From assembly GCF_030272615.1 (NCBI RefSeq), contig NC_081408.1, positions 769,073,336 through 769,137,335 of the forward strand: 64,000 bases of DNA, given 5' to 3'. Shown here piece by piece: positions 22,001 to 32,731 of this stretch; the first letter of the stretch is position 1, and the number at the start of each line of letters is the position of its first letter. The notes under the pieces are model-generated. The model made no database searches. It was given only the letters and a program-made list of their open reading frames with translations, and was not told where the DNA came from. The position numbers and the translations under genes were made by a program. Source of the stretch: Cryptomeria japonica. Taxonomy: Eukaryota; Streptophyta; Pinopsida; Cupressales; Cupressaceae.

Positions 22001-24122
22001 CCTTTCTAAATCCCCTTCTATAGAACTCAAACTACTGTAGCGCACTGTTCACGGCACTGTGGTCTCTTTCAATCTGCAAACAAACTTTGAAATAAACCCT
22101 CCAATCAGCTCAATATTGACTTCTGAATGAAGCCAACTCTCACAAGCATAATCAGATGATATTGCACACCCTCTATATGCTGTTACAATGAAGAAGCCAC
22201 TCTCTCCAATGCCGACAAGCCTTGAATCCTACAGAAACCCTTGGTATTCTACACTTCAATGCTCTAGAGAAACTTCAATCAAAAACTCCAATCACATAAT
22301 CAATCCGCCTTCTCTTCTTTTCAAAAGCCTTATATATATTTCCCATGAAGGTTCGATTTTCTCCAATAAGGCATTAAATCAATTAATGATATTAAATGAC
22401 ATTTAATGATATAATATTTTCAATTTGTCATTTAATATTTCACCTTGGTAAAAGAGCCACAATTAATTAATTAAATGGTCCCCTTTAATGATACTTGGAC
22501 TCTTCCTTAAGTTATAATATAAAATTATATTATAACTTAATAATATAAGCTTAAAACATTAATGTTTATTTAAACTAAATAAACATCATTAATATTCAAC
22601 ATTTTTGAACGCCGTCTGAACTGGGAGCTGACATGATGAAGCTGCATGTGACCATACCCCCTTTACTAAAAATAGTAGGGGTCCATCTCTAACATCCCAA
22701 GACTTACTAAAAATAGGAAGTAGAGCAAATGATGTCCGAATGATGCCAAACGAAGACCAAACTGAAGCACTCTAAACACTGGAGATGATACCAATCCTCA
22801 AAAGACCCTCTATCCAACACATTAGCCTACGAGGGTCAGGATAATAGGCTAATCTCACAAAATCCAAGTCTGCTAAAATGGGGACATTACAAATAATGTC
22901 TTAGGATAGTTGAAATACAAGGCAAATGCCTAGTATTTCAAATAAGGAAAATGCCTAGCTAAGAGATCTTCTATTTTTCTTGCACTAGCCAATGAATCAC
23001 ATACAAAGTTACCCATTTTTACCAAAAACTTAAACCCTAACTTGCGATGGGAACTATGATATGTATCATGGAACTCCAAAATTTGCTTGTAGAATTCCAT
23101 TAGCCACACCCAATTGGATGGATATCTGGGCAACCTGAATGGTTTTCCAGTGAACCCTTGCACTTTGAGGTATGACCATGTAGGGAATTGGATATACCAT
23201 CTACCAAATAACTTAACCACATCTTGTACTTCCTTCGGCACCATGTTGCAGATTCTTCCCTCTAATTCCCGTGTAACTGGCATCACAAAATAATCATTGA
23301 TCTCTTGTTAATGAAGAAATGATTGCTCCGAAATGAGTTGTGGATAATACATGTATATTGGGTTCTCTCCTGATCCAATACCCAAGGTTCCCACCATGTT
23401 TGGGCCTTGAATAGTATCTTTAATGGCACATGCATAGACAACATAAGATGACACATAAAAATTTGTAGACAGTTTTAATACAATCTGCGAATTGAATCAC
23501 TGATAAATTGGGCCCAATCAAAGAAGCCCTTATTTTTTTGATACCTTGAATGAATGCAAACGTCCAGTCCTCGAATTGCCCACTGACTTTCAAGCCTGAT
23601 ACTCAACTCAAGAAAGTAATTACACCATAGTTTTTTTGATGAAATTCTATTCTTAGTATAAGCTTAGGTAATTTGGCTATTACTTTTCCTTTGTTCCTTT
23701 TGAACCATTCTTCTCTAATTATCTTTTCACAAGTTGTCTTTGACTTTGAGAAGTCTGCTGCTGCTTGATCTTTAGTCATCACCATGGCTGACTTAGGTCA
23801 GACCATACCCAATACTCCTATGATGCCCTTCGGGGTTAAATCTGCATACACACAACCACTCTTAGTAACCATGTGTTGCTTTGGATCATAATTGAACAAA
23901 CACTTTTGTACGAGCTCATGTGCTTCCATAGCTGTAGGGAATCTATTCACTCTTGTCCATATTCTTCATTCCATCAGTAGCTATAGGTTCCCATATTCAG
24001 CTAATAAGATCGTCTAATTTGCAATCTCCCAGGTGAGTATCCAGCATAAATCTGCCTTGCTGTGACACCTGTGGCAATTTCCACTTGAATTCTCTCTTAA
24101 TCTTGGCCTTTCTAGAACCCAT
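19090..24122 (-). pseudogene. ORF-X family, degraded minus-strand copy, split by a solo LTR
   Basis: I do not recognise a named family. The minus strand opens with ATG at 24,122 (MGSRKAKIKREFKWK) and then runs through many stops and frameshifts. Pieces match the better copy at 29,523-32,731 in order: IIREEWFKRNKGK (23,603-23,785) against IINKNWLLKSRPR; WYIQFPTWSYLKVQG and RLPRYPSNW (22,930-23,286) against WFIQFPKFTYIRVHG and MLPRYPTDR; RWIEEYKADL near 21,400 against RWVDVEHQKL; and EDYKVTTISLGKPSR (19,944-20,246) against EEYDIQTFELGPSTA. 20,707-21,294 is a longer open piece with no counterpart recognised by eye. After removing the nested LTR about 3.6 kb remain, similar to the 3.2 kb of the other copy. 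Confidence 0.7.
21428..22891 (+). mobile_element. Solo LTR (TGTAATG family) inside the ORF-X pseudogene
   Basis: It starts TGTAATATCCCTTGG and ends AAATGGGGACATTACA (1,464 bp). The flanks are GATAA (21423-21427) and AATAA (22892-22896), a target duplication with one substitution. The ORF-X pseudogene reads on across the insertion. CCTACGAGGGTCAGGATAA near 22,823 is shared with the LTR ending at 17,277. There is no coding sequence. Confidence 0.8.
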
Positions 24123-25152
24123 GTGTTCACTTTATGTGATTTCTAATGAAAATACACAATTACTAACACTCTAGCTATAGGGTTTTCTTAAAATTTACAT
24201 TCAACATATCATGGCATACTTATTACCTATAATAATGCATGATTTTGAAATTAGGGTTTTGGGTACATACATGCACAACTTGTAGATTCACCTTTAGAGG
24301 TTGAAGATAATACAAGTTGTAGAGATTCACCTCACTTCATTTACTCAAACCCAAAGCTTTGTGGCTGAAAATTTGTTCTGCTAAATTTTACTATTACGTG
24401 TTTTTGCTTGTGGTGCATGAAAAAAATTTACAGCTAAATGTAGAGAAAATCACGTATAATCAACCTATAAAGTTCCCTACAATGGGCAGGAAATTCATAA
24501 TAATGACACACTTTATTAGGCTCGTATTTCCATGTCAGAATGTATCTTTTATTGCCTACAGGATGCATGTACTTCGTCTGCTTTACTATCTCTCCAAACA
24601 TCGGTCCTTTCGTTGGGCTTTTGTGAGTTGGCTTTGTTTTGGACTTCCTATGGGCTTCAGAACAATTAATGTTCTGTTTATCTTCTCATTTCCCAAATGT
24701 CATATAACACCTATCTTCCTTGACGTCCACTAAGAATATTACGATAATACTTGAAAGCGAAGTAACACGCTCACCTCTTCAATGTTTCCCAAATTGCTTT
24801 CTCTCCAATTGCCCTCAAGTGCGAACAAGTTGGGTTATCAGGAACTTATTTCACCAAGGTAACCTTAAAATTAAAAGCAATCATTCGAATATCTTCTCTG
24901 CTACCTACAACGTTGGTATTTCCTATCCTTATTTAGTCTAACCTTGCGGTATGCAGAAGCGACAATGTTTCACTTCTTTTCAGACCCACTTTATTTCTTT
25001 CTCCAAAACTTCTTGCAGCCCGACTAATATCCTTATTGTATACGATTTTACAATCTGCAGGCAAACATATGATTTCTTTTCCTTTTTGCAGCAGTTTTTG
25101 TTATTGCAAAAAGTCGCTTTTCCTCCACAGGACTGACTTGGAACTGTTTTTC
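24123..25152. other. Non-genic stretch upstream of the minus-strand ORF-X copy
   Basis: By position this may be leader or promoter DNA of the ORF-X pseudogene. No TATA box or splice sites could be assigned with confidence. The open frames here are short and unsupported. Confidence 0.45.
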
Positions 25153-26289
25153 TGTAATGTCCCCTAATGGGACCCTCTTATATTCTGACCTAGAATCACA
25201 AATTTTAGTGCATAGTAAATACAATAGAGGGACACTATTGTCAACTAAAGCTTAACTGGAACCTACACAACAGGTTAGTCAATATTTCCAGATCATATAT
25301 TCAACATTCTTTATATATTGCCTAGTTTATATGAAGGATTCAACATCCCTTTCTCTCCCTACACTTGTCCTCATTATGGAGCTCAAGGAGAATCACACAA
25401 GGTGCCTTGAGTCTATCCCTCTCCAACAAGCCCAAGAGCACCAAGGACCTCATCAACCTGGCCTCTTGGCCCACACTCGGGGTTGGTGTAACTGCTGGAG
25501 CCTAGTGCTCTTGCTTCCTTGTATTCTCCCTCCATAATTGGATGGTGAGATTGAAAGGTATTACAGACTCCATCATATAATTCACTTAATCGTCATATGA
25601 GGAGTTAGTGATAGAAAGGCATTATTACATTGTCATACATATTGCAGTCTATCCTAATATTACTATTAAATTCTGCATAAGAACATTATCAAGCATCATA
25701 TATTCAGCATACAAATTAAGCACATCCCCATGCATACCACCAAGAACAAGGATGTTACTACCTGTAACTTAATAACATTTCTGATCTGATCTGATTGATG
25801 GCGATGTCATTGGATGCTTTTGATTCCTTTCATTTATACCTCTCAATGTGAGGGAGATGTCACACCTCTTCACCATGTATGCCCTTTGGTGAGAGACATG
25901 CCCTTTCCACCATTAGCACCCTTTGAAAGAGTGTAACTCTTCATTATATCTGCCCTTTGAAAGAGTGCAACTCTTCATTGTTTCTGCCCTCTGAAAGGGA
26001 CACAACCTTTCATGATCAGATCTGCACTTCTTATTTAAATCAGATCTGCACCTCTAATTCTATAATTATCCCCTTCTCAAATGAGGTTCTCTTCTCCCTT
26101 TCTATCCCATGTTTGAGGGAGTCGCAACTTTTCCTTCCATATCTTTTGACCATTCAACAACTTAATTAAATTTTAATTATAATTAATTATATTATTTTAT
26201 ATTTTAATTTAAATTTTATTTTTATTCTTTTGTATTTTAATATTATTATTATTTATTATTAAATTATATTTCAAAGTGGGGACATTACA
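25153..26289 (+). mobile_element. Solo LTR (TGTAATGTCCCC family) with a 34-bp internal array
   Basis: It starts TGTAATGTCCCCTAATGGG and ends AAAGTGGGGACATTACA (1,137 bp). The flanks TTTTC (25148-25152) and TTATC (26290-26294) look like a mutated target duplication. Units beginning CCCTTTGAAAGAGTG start at 25919, 25953 and 25987 (34-bp period); the second contains the small hairpin AAGAGT/ACTCTT. Confidence 0.75.
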
Positions 26290-26956
26290 TTATCAACCTT
26301 TTTCTAAAGCACCTTTTGTACTCTTGTTTATTATGCCCAATTCTCTTCTCCAAAAATGATGGGTCCCCATTTCCACAGAACAAATTGGGCGTGTTGTGAA
26401 ACCTCATGTTGAAACAATGTAGCTTCGGTAAGATAAATGATTGAATGAGAGATAAATGAAGTCTCTCATTCAATCATCTATCCTATCGATAAATCTACAT
26501 GCTAATGGTAGTGTTGTGACCATTTCACACATCGCCCCATTTAAAATGGGGACCCCCTCTTTTTGCTCGTTTTCGCTCGCTTTTCGTTTTGCTTTTTAGG
26601 GTTTTGTTAGTCAGTCAGTTGTCCGGATTTAGGGTCAAGCCTTAGGGTTTTAATTACTGTCTTTTCAGACCAGAATCCAGTCAGTTTTGAGAGCTTTTTT
26701 GAGCTTCCTTTTGTAGGATGCAATTTTGAATGAAATGAATTCGCCAGAATGGTCTATTTTCAATTGGAATTTTTGAGTGCAGAGCTTAAATTTGTCTAAG
26801 TGTTGATGATGAAATGAGAATTTTTGTCCAGTTGAATATTTTTGACCAAATTTTGAGTTTTTTGATTTTCGATCCTGGGCATGGGGAATGATTTGTTTTT
26901 GCCTCGTGAAGTGATTAAATGTGCAAAATCATGATATTTTGGCCTGTAGGAGCAAA

Positions 26957-28725
26957 ATCGCTCCTGTCCCTCAGTGAAGGACCAGAGCTACAAATCAAAT
27001 ATTACTTTGTCCTTGCAGGATTTTGTCGACTTGACGATTTGAAGAGGTCCAAGGAGATATGTTTTATCAAATGAATATAACTTGAAGTGCCGACATGTAG
27101 GAGAATGAACTAAAATGCCAAAATCGCTCCTGTCCCTCAGTCAGGGACCAGGGCGAAATACACTGTAGCTCCCGTACCTCTCCCAGGGACCAGAGCGAAG
27201 TTCTTCATAAGGCAAAATCCAGACAAAAATCAAGCAAGTTATAAGTTTGAGGGCAAGAAAGGAAGTGAGTTGAAACTATTGAAGACAAATTGAAGATTAT
27301 CAAACGTCAACAAGGGACCTAAATACCTAAGTTCACTCCTGTCCCTCAGGCAGGGACCAGAGCGATTTTTGTCTTAGATGATTTTCTTGCCCAGTTTGAA
27401 TGGATTCCAAGGCATGGATGAATGGAATGGAACGTTACGGATCCGTTGAAGATAATTTTAGAGGTTAGCAATGTGACGTGGAGCCTACAAGAGCAAGATC
27501 GCTCTTGTCCCTCTCCAAGGGACCAGGGCGATATAATGATTATATTGCCGTTCCTCCAAATTCAGGACACTCCAAGGCGAAGAACAAGGTGACAAGGACG
27601 TTTCGAAGCATCTTCATCAAGCACAAAGCATCAAAGGTCGCCAAATTGAGAGATTTGCACTAAAATATCCTAGTTCGCTCCTGTCCCTCAGGAAGGGACC
27701 AGAGCGAAATTTCCATAAAGGCATAGATTTCGAAAGTTAAACAAGCATCAAGCCACCAAGAAGGATCAAGGGACTACGTTTTACCCAATGAAGACAATTG
27801 CAAGTTGGAGAACACAAGCATGAACCCAAAAACTTGAAGTTCGCTCCTGTTCCTCAGGGAGGGACCAGAGCGATATTGAATATATTGGCCAATTCATGTA
27901 AAAATCACGTTAAGTCAAGACTTTACAAGGCCATAAAAGGTTCAAGGCGTCTTTTGAAGGTGATATACCAAAGTTTTGAACGTCAAAATGTTATCAATTG
28001 AGCTAAAGGACTTATATCGCTCCTGTCCTTTGGACAAGGACCAAAGCGATTTTTATTAAAATACCCATGTTCCTTCAAAATCATGACAAGGCAAGGATAG
28101 GCAACGTCAAAGATGCTATTTGGAAGATGATGAACGTGGAGTTAAGGTCAAGAACAAAGTAATTTGAGCCAAGACACATGGATCGCTCCTGTCCCTCTCC
28201 AAGGGACAAGGGCGATGATCCTTCCAACGATTAAATGTCTTGTGGAATTCAAGTGAAATGAGCGTAGAATGAAAGAATAGCATTGTTTGTCCTTCACAAA
28301 GATGATTGAGGCTCGAAGTTACAAAGGTCAAGGAGAAATTATGAGGATCGCTCCTATCCCTCTCCAAGGGACCAGGGCGATATTTGCTAAAGCACTCATT
28401 ATTCTTCCAGGATCACGTCTAAGCGAAGTTGCAAGGGGTCTAAAACATCATTTGGAAGGCAATAAAAAGGTGGTGAACGTTAAAATATTATTAATTCAAG
28501 TTTGAAATGGAGAAAACATGAAGATCGCTCCTATCCCTCTCCAAGGGACCAGGGCGATATCACATTTAAAGACATTCCTTCGCACAAACAAGTCAATCAA
28601 ACTCGAAGGACCCAGCTAAAATGTCAATTTGAACGTGGGGATGGAGACTTTGGACGTAAAAATGGCAAGAATCATGACCATGGTGATAGATCGCTCCTGT
28701 CCCTCAGTCAGGGACCAGGGCGATG
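26957..28725 (+). repeat. Array of 12 conserved hairpins at 166/176-bp spacing
   Basis: A conserved 36-bp block (ATCGCTCCTGTCCCT, a short spacer, then AGGGACCAGGGCGAT) recurs 12 times. Its CGCTCC cores start at 26959, 27125, 27167, 27334, 27500, 27676, 27842, 28018, 28184, 28349, 28526 and 28692. Intervals are 166, 42, 167, 166, 176, 166, 176, 166, 165, 177 and 166. The two halves of each block are imperfect inverted repeats. DNA between blocks is a much more diverged tandem repeat (AACGTCAAAATG, CAAGGCGAAG and similar). It lies upstream of the TATA box of the ORF-X transcription unit. Confidence 0.93.
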
Positions 28726-29045
28726 AGGTATGTATTTCCCATCTTCAAAATTTTGGCGCTCAAACACATTTCTTTAAATTTATTTAAATGCCAGGAAAAT
28801 CGATATTTAATTAAAAACCATTTAAATAGCGCAAGGTATGTATTAATTAATTAATTTTGCCTTGTAAGAAAAATCGAATTTGATAATTTAAATAACAAAG
28901 GCATTTAATTAATTATTTATTATTTAATAAAAAAATCAAAAGGAGCGCTAGGATTGGAGAGTCGGCCTTGTTATTTATTTAAAAAATTATTTAAATTGCC
29001 TTATTTTTACCAAAGTCGGCCTTAAGGTATTGGTGGTGTAAGCGC

Positions 29046-29052
29046 TATAAAG
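29046..29052 (+). promoter_or_regulatory. Probable TATA box for ORF-X transcription
   Basis: TATAAAG in a GC-flanked context (AGCGCTATAAAGGAG) lies about 480 bp before the ORF-X start and about 320 bp after the hairpin array. The expected transcription start would be near 29,075-29,080. Confidence 0.5.
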
Positions 29053-29317
29053 GAGAGGTGAAAATCATTATTTTCATATTATCATTTTTCATGCGATCTC
29101 AAAGGAAGAAAGTGCGAAGTTGTATTCAAGGTGCGATTTGGAGTTTACAAAGCTAGGTGGTGCGAAATACTATCCAAAGGTGGTGCGATATTTGAAGATC
29201 CACTTGAGCGAACTTTGCTAAGGATAGAAGAGATCACGTTGAAGACTATCCATTTTCGATCTTTTTGCCTAGGCGAATCCTTTTCATTTTGCATTCTAGA
29301 GTTAGCTCTCTATTGAG

Positions 29318-29520
29318 GTATGGCGATTTGGTTTTATTGTTTTATTTGTTGATCGTCATATTTTAAATTTTGAAATTTTGAATTCTGAATTCCTAGCTCA
29401 ATCGTTTTTTTTTTTAGGAAATGATAACTCAACGACTTATCATGATGTTTCCTAAAAAGTTCTCTCTAATCTACGTTATTTATTGCAAAATCTAGTTTCT
29501 CATTATGAAATGTTGTGTAG
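29318..29520 (+). other. Possible 5' leader intron of ORF-X
   Basis: A donor (GAG|GTATGG at 29,317/29,318) and acceptor (TTGTGTAG at 29,513-29,520) bracket a T-rich 203-bp stretch. The ORF-X start codon follows 2 bp after the acceptor. This is inferred from sequence only. Confidence 0.4.
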
Positions 29521-29522
29521 GT

Positions 29523-31284
29523 ATGGCAACCCCGAAGGTGGGAGCATCCACCAGTCGTTCAGCTCTCATGAAAGAAGATCAGAAGACCGAAGAAGTGGAG
29601 ACCAAGATCGTGTCGAAGTGGAGCAACATTGGAGATACAAACTTAGGCAACTTCAGCACGAAGAAGTTTCGAGAGGTCCCTTACATTGGCAAGCCATCAC
29701 CTGTCGCCCGGAGAATAATCGAGAGTGGCATCATTAAATGCAGCCGGCTTTCCTCCAGCTGTTCAGTGCCACGAGTTGATGATCGAGTGTGCTCGTCACT
29801 ATGATCCACAGTCCAGAACGATCGTGTCCAAAGAGGGAAACACTTTGGCGTACCTTTCAGAGGAAGCTATAAGTGAAGCTTTCCATCTTCCAGAGCACAG
29901 GGACATGATATACAAGAGCATAGAAGGAGCCAGATCAATGTACGAGGATGATCTAGATGCTTGTCTAAGCATTATCAACAAGAACTGGCTACTCAAAAGC
30001 CGTCCCCGTCTAAGCAAGATTCCGAACACACCGCATAGGATTGATTTCCAGGAGGAGTACAGAGATTTGATTACCATGCTCAACCGAGTTACAGGAGCCC
30101 CTCACGCCTTCTATTTTGAGAAGTGGATATTCTACTTCATCCAGGTGATTGTTCAAGGAAAAGGTACGATACATTGGGCTAGGATGATTAGCCATTGCTT
30201 GGACGTACAGTTGAGGAGACTCAAGGCTACTAAGTCCTTCCACATGAGTTCATATGTCATCTATGCCTTGATCAGAAGTGTTGAGTACGCAGGACTACCT
30301 CACAGAGGAGTGATTGGAAGAGGACCCGGCGAGGTCAGAGCTTGTGATTCCTATGCCTACTTGCATCATCCGCCAGGAAATAACTACAAGTTAGTTAATG
30401 ATACCTTCACGATGAACATCACAAGGACGTTGCAAGGTGGGATTCACAACAGATTATCTCAGTATGCACAGGAATTCATAAAAAGGTACGGTGCTTGGTT
30501 TATCCAGTTTCCGAAGTTCACTTATATTAGAGTGCATGGATGTCCTTTACCTCCATACATGTTGCCGAGATATCCGACAGACAGAATTGTGTTACTTGAA
30601 GTAACAAGACAGTTGGCAGCATATGCAAAGGCATTCAGACACAGACATCAGAATGGAGTTCAAGTACCTATCATTTTGGGCAATTCAGTTGAGGTATGTC
30701 CTAATGCTTTAGCCATGGATGACGCAGAGAAGGAGATGGCCTTGTATTCTTTTTCATCTTTTGCTTTGAGAGAAAGCTTCGATCCACATGGACATTTAGA
30801 GGAGACGGTCGGCAGGAAGTTTAAACATGAGTACCAAATTGAAGATTTTATGATGAATCTATTAGATGATCTTGAAGTGAAACGAAAAATGCATTCTAGA
30901 TTGCCTTTGGATTTCATCAGGAAATGCAGGATTTATAGAGTGGCCGACCAAGCTCAGGACAGCGGCAGACATATTCAGTCTTCCTATGATCGAGAAAGCA
31001 AAACAATAAGGTTGGATTGGAATGAGCCCGAGATCATGGATCTAGATGCTTTGATGGCACCAGTCTTGTCTTGTACTCGCAGATGGGTTGACGTTGAGCA
31101 TCAGAAGTTGAGAGAACAAGGCATAGCTATGTCTTTCACTTTGGAAGAGAAACCAGCCGAAGGTGGAGCTAGTGTGAGTGAAGGCAATCCTAATCCTAGA
31201 AATTCAGGTGAAGGTAACCTTCGATGTGCCAGTGAGGGCAATCTCCATCCAAGAGGTTCGAAGAGAAAAGAAAGAGTCTTCTAA
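29523..31284 (+). pseudogene. ORF-X, N-terminal two-thirds (unknown protein; one frameshift)
   Basis: Function unknown. ATG at 29,523 (MATPKVGASTSRSA) opens a frame that is shifted once at the A-run near 29,736, after which the main frame runs to 31,284 (about 585 codons in all). The region after NAAGFPPAVQCHELM has alternating hydrophobic and basic segments with conserved WFIQFPKFTYIRVHG and MLPRYPTDR. The stretch IVSKEGNTLAYLSEEAISEA weakly recalls the 'putative plant transposon protein' type of domain, which I cannot confirm. Near the end is a threefold repeat (SEGNPNPRNS, GEGNLRCA, SEGNLHPRGS). A divergent minus-strand copy lies at 24,122-19,090. The long frames and two-copy conservation argue for a real element protein, possibly gag-like, but no zinc knuckle or catalytic motif is visible. 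Confidence 0.7.
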
Positions 31285-32731
31285 GAAAAAGCAAGGGGCC
31301 AACAAAGATCGATCATCCGGTACTTCTTCTAGACCAGAAAAGAGGATACTTCAAGTAGAAGAATCTATGGAGTCTATGGTACAGAATGACAGGCAGGAAG
31401 AAGGACAAGCACAGCATGGTTCACCAGATGGATCTCTCCAGGATTATGAGTTAGATGAAGACAAAGAAGATAATGAGATGACATCTCCTCCCAGGGAAGA
31501 AGAAATAGTGCATAAAGAGATTCAAGTTCAAGAAACAAGATCAGCTATCCCAGATTGGTTGAAGGAAAGATTAACCAAGGTGATCGTAGTAGAGGATGAG
31601 GACAATGCAATTGATTTAGAGAGCCTTGTTGGACGTTCACACGAAGTAACAGAGAAGAGGAAGGCTACCAAGATGTCCAAGATGATTCGAGATGAGACTG
31701 GATCTAGAAAACTGCAGATAGCTACACCGGCAGTAGACAAATATGAAGGTGAGATCCTAGCAGAAGAATATGATATACAGACATTTGAGCTAGGACCATC
31801 TACAGCAGAGCAGACTCTAGATGATGCCACCGATTCATTTGAGGCATTGAAAGACAAGCTTAGAGAAGAAATGGAGAAGAATAGAAAGCTTGAGAGAGAG
31901 GTCGGTGCATGGAGGACATATTTCAGTCACATCAATGAGCCTTTGGGACGTCAGGATCCAGTTAGATCACCAGTGCAGGCACTTCCGCTTCAATCAATCA
32001 ATGAAGCAGAAAGATTCAGGAACATGGTCCAACGTACAAGTAATTGGATGGATAGATCTCATACAGTGGCCATAGAATTTGTAACAAGGATGATGAAGAT
32101 TATTCATCAAGCTATCCAGGTTCTTGAGATAATCCACAATTTGATGATAACAGTAGCCGCATTCGCCCATACCAAGGATGTTATCATTCCTGTCTTGAAA
32201 GTAATAAGACATACATCCAGGAAGGTCTTAGCACAAGAGAAGATCTTGGATGGGGAATCTCACAGTTTGTTTCAGTGGTCAACCTTACTCCATATGAAGA
32301 GTGTTCTCTTTGAAGACATCAGTACTAGATGTAACCAAGTTGAGGAGGTGATCAATCCGATCCAGGACAGAGTATTTGAGGTACTTCGTACCATTCTTGG
32401 CAGAAGGATCGAGGTCGAGACAGATGTGGATATGCAAGAACTAGAGGATAGAATCAAGGTCATCTTTTGCAAGGACGCAAATGTTACAGATGAGCAATAT
32501 GATCAAATGTTTGCCACCATGCTCCTGATTGAAAGAACAAAGGAACTTGAACCTTCATGGGACGCAACTCTTCTAGATGCATTCGATCAAGTCATCCACT
32601 TGGAAGAGAGTATGAAGAATCTTCCTGAGATTCCAATTGCAGAAATCGAAGGAATCGTGACAAGATTCGTTGCATATGCCAAAAAAGAACATTGGAAAGG
32701 GAATAAGATTCTAGATGAAAGGTTGTTATAG
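31178..32731 (+). CDS. ORF-X, C-terminal part (coiled-coil, unknown)
   Basis: The 517-residue frame overlaps the end of the first one. Around 31,265 (GAAAAGAAAGAG) the first frame ends in RKERVF while this one continues KKESSKKKQGANKDRSS. The two were therefore probably a single protein of about 1,070 residues with a recent one-base indel. The N-terminal part is Lys/Ser/Glu-rich and acidic. The segment FEALKDKLREEMEKNRKLER is strongly coiled-coil-like, followed by a long helical region and a C-terminal segment ending DERLL. The same order is recognisable in the minus-strand copy (EDYKVTTISLGKPSR..., 19,944-20,246). No nuclease, polymerase or protease motif is present. Alternatives are a deliberate frameshift site or two separate proteins. 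Confidence 0.6.
   Translation: MKAILILEIQVKVTFDVPVRAISIQEVRREKKESSKKKQGANKDRSSGTSSRPEKRILQVEESMESMVQNDRQEEGQAQHGSPDGSLQDYELDEDKEDNEMTSPPREEEIVHKEIQVQETRSAIPDWLKERLTKVIVVEDEDNAIDLESLVGRSHEVTEKRKATKMSKMIRDETGSRKLQIATPAVDKYEGEILAEEYDIQTFELGPSTAEQTLDDATDSFEALKDKLREEMEKNRKLEREVGAWRTYFSHINEPLGRQDPVRSPVQALPLQSINEAERFRNMVQRTSNWMDRSHTVAIEFVTRMMKIIHQAIQVLEIIHNLMITVAAFAHTKDVIIPVLKVIRHTSRKVLAQEKILDGESHSLFQWSTLLHMKSVLFEDISTRCNQVEEVINPIQDRVFEVLRTILGRRIEVETDVDMQELEDRIKVIFCKDANVTDEQYDQMFATMLLIERTKELEPSWDATLLDAFDQVIHLEESMKNLPEIPIAEIEGIVTRFVAYAKKEHWKGNKILDERLL

Noticed and set aside
26957-28725. Regular repeats and spacers resembling a CRISPR array
   Set aside because: The spacing (166 bp) is far longer than CRISPR spacers, the intervening DNA is itself a diverged repeat, and the context is a plant retroelement with no cas genes.
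31265-31285. Programmed ribosomal frameshift between the two ORF-X frames
   Set aside because: There is a purine-rich slip-like run but no downstream structure I can defend, and another indel already breaks the first frame; a mutation is simpler.
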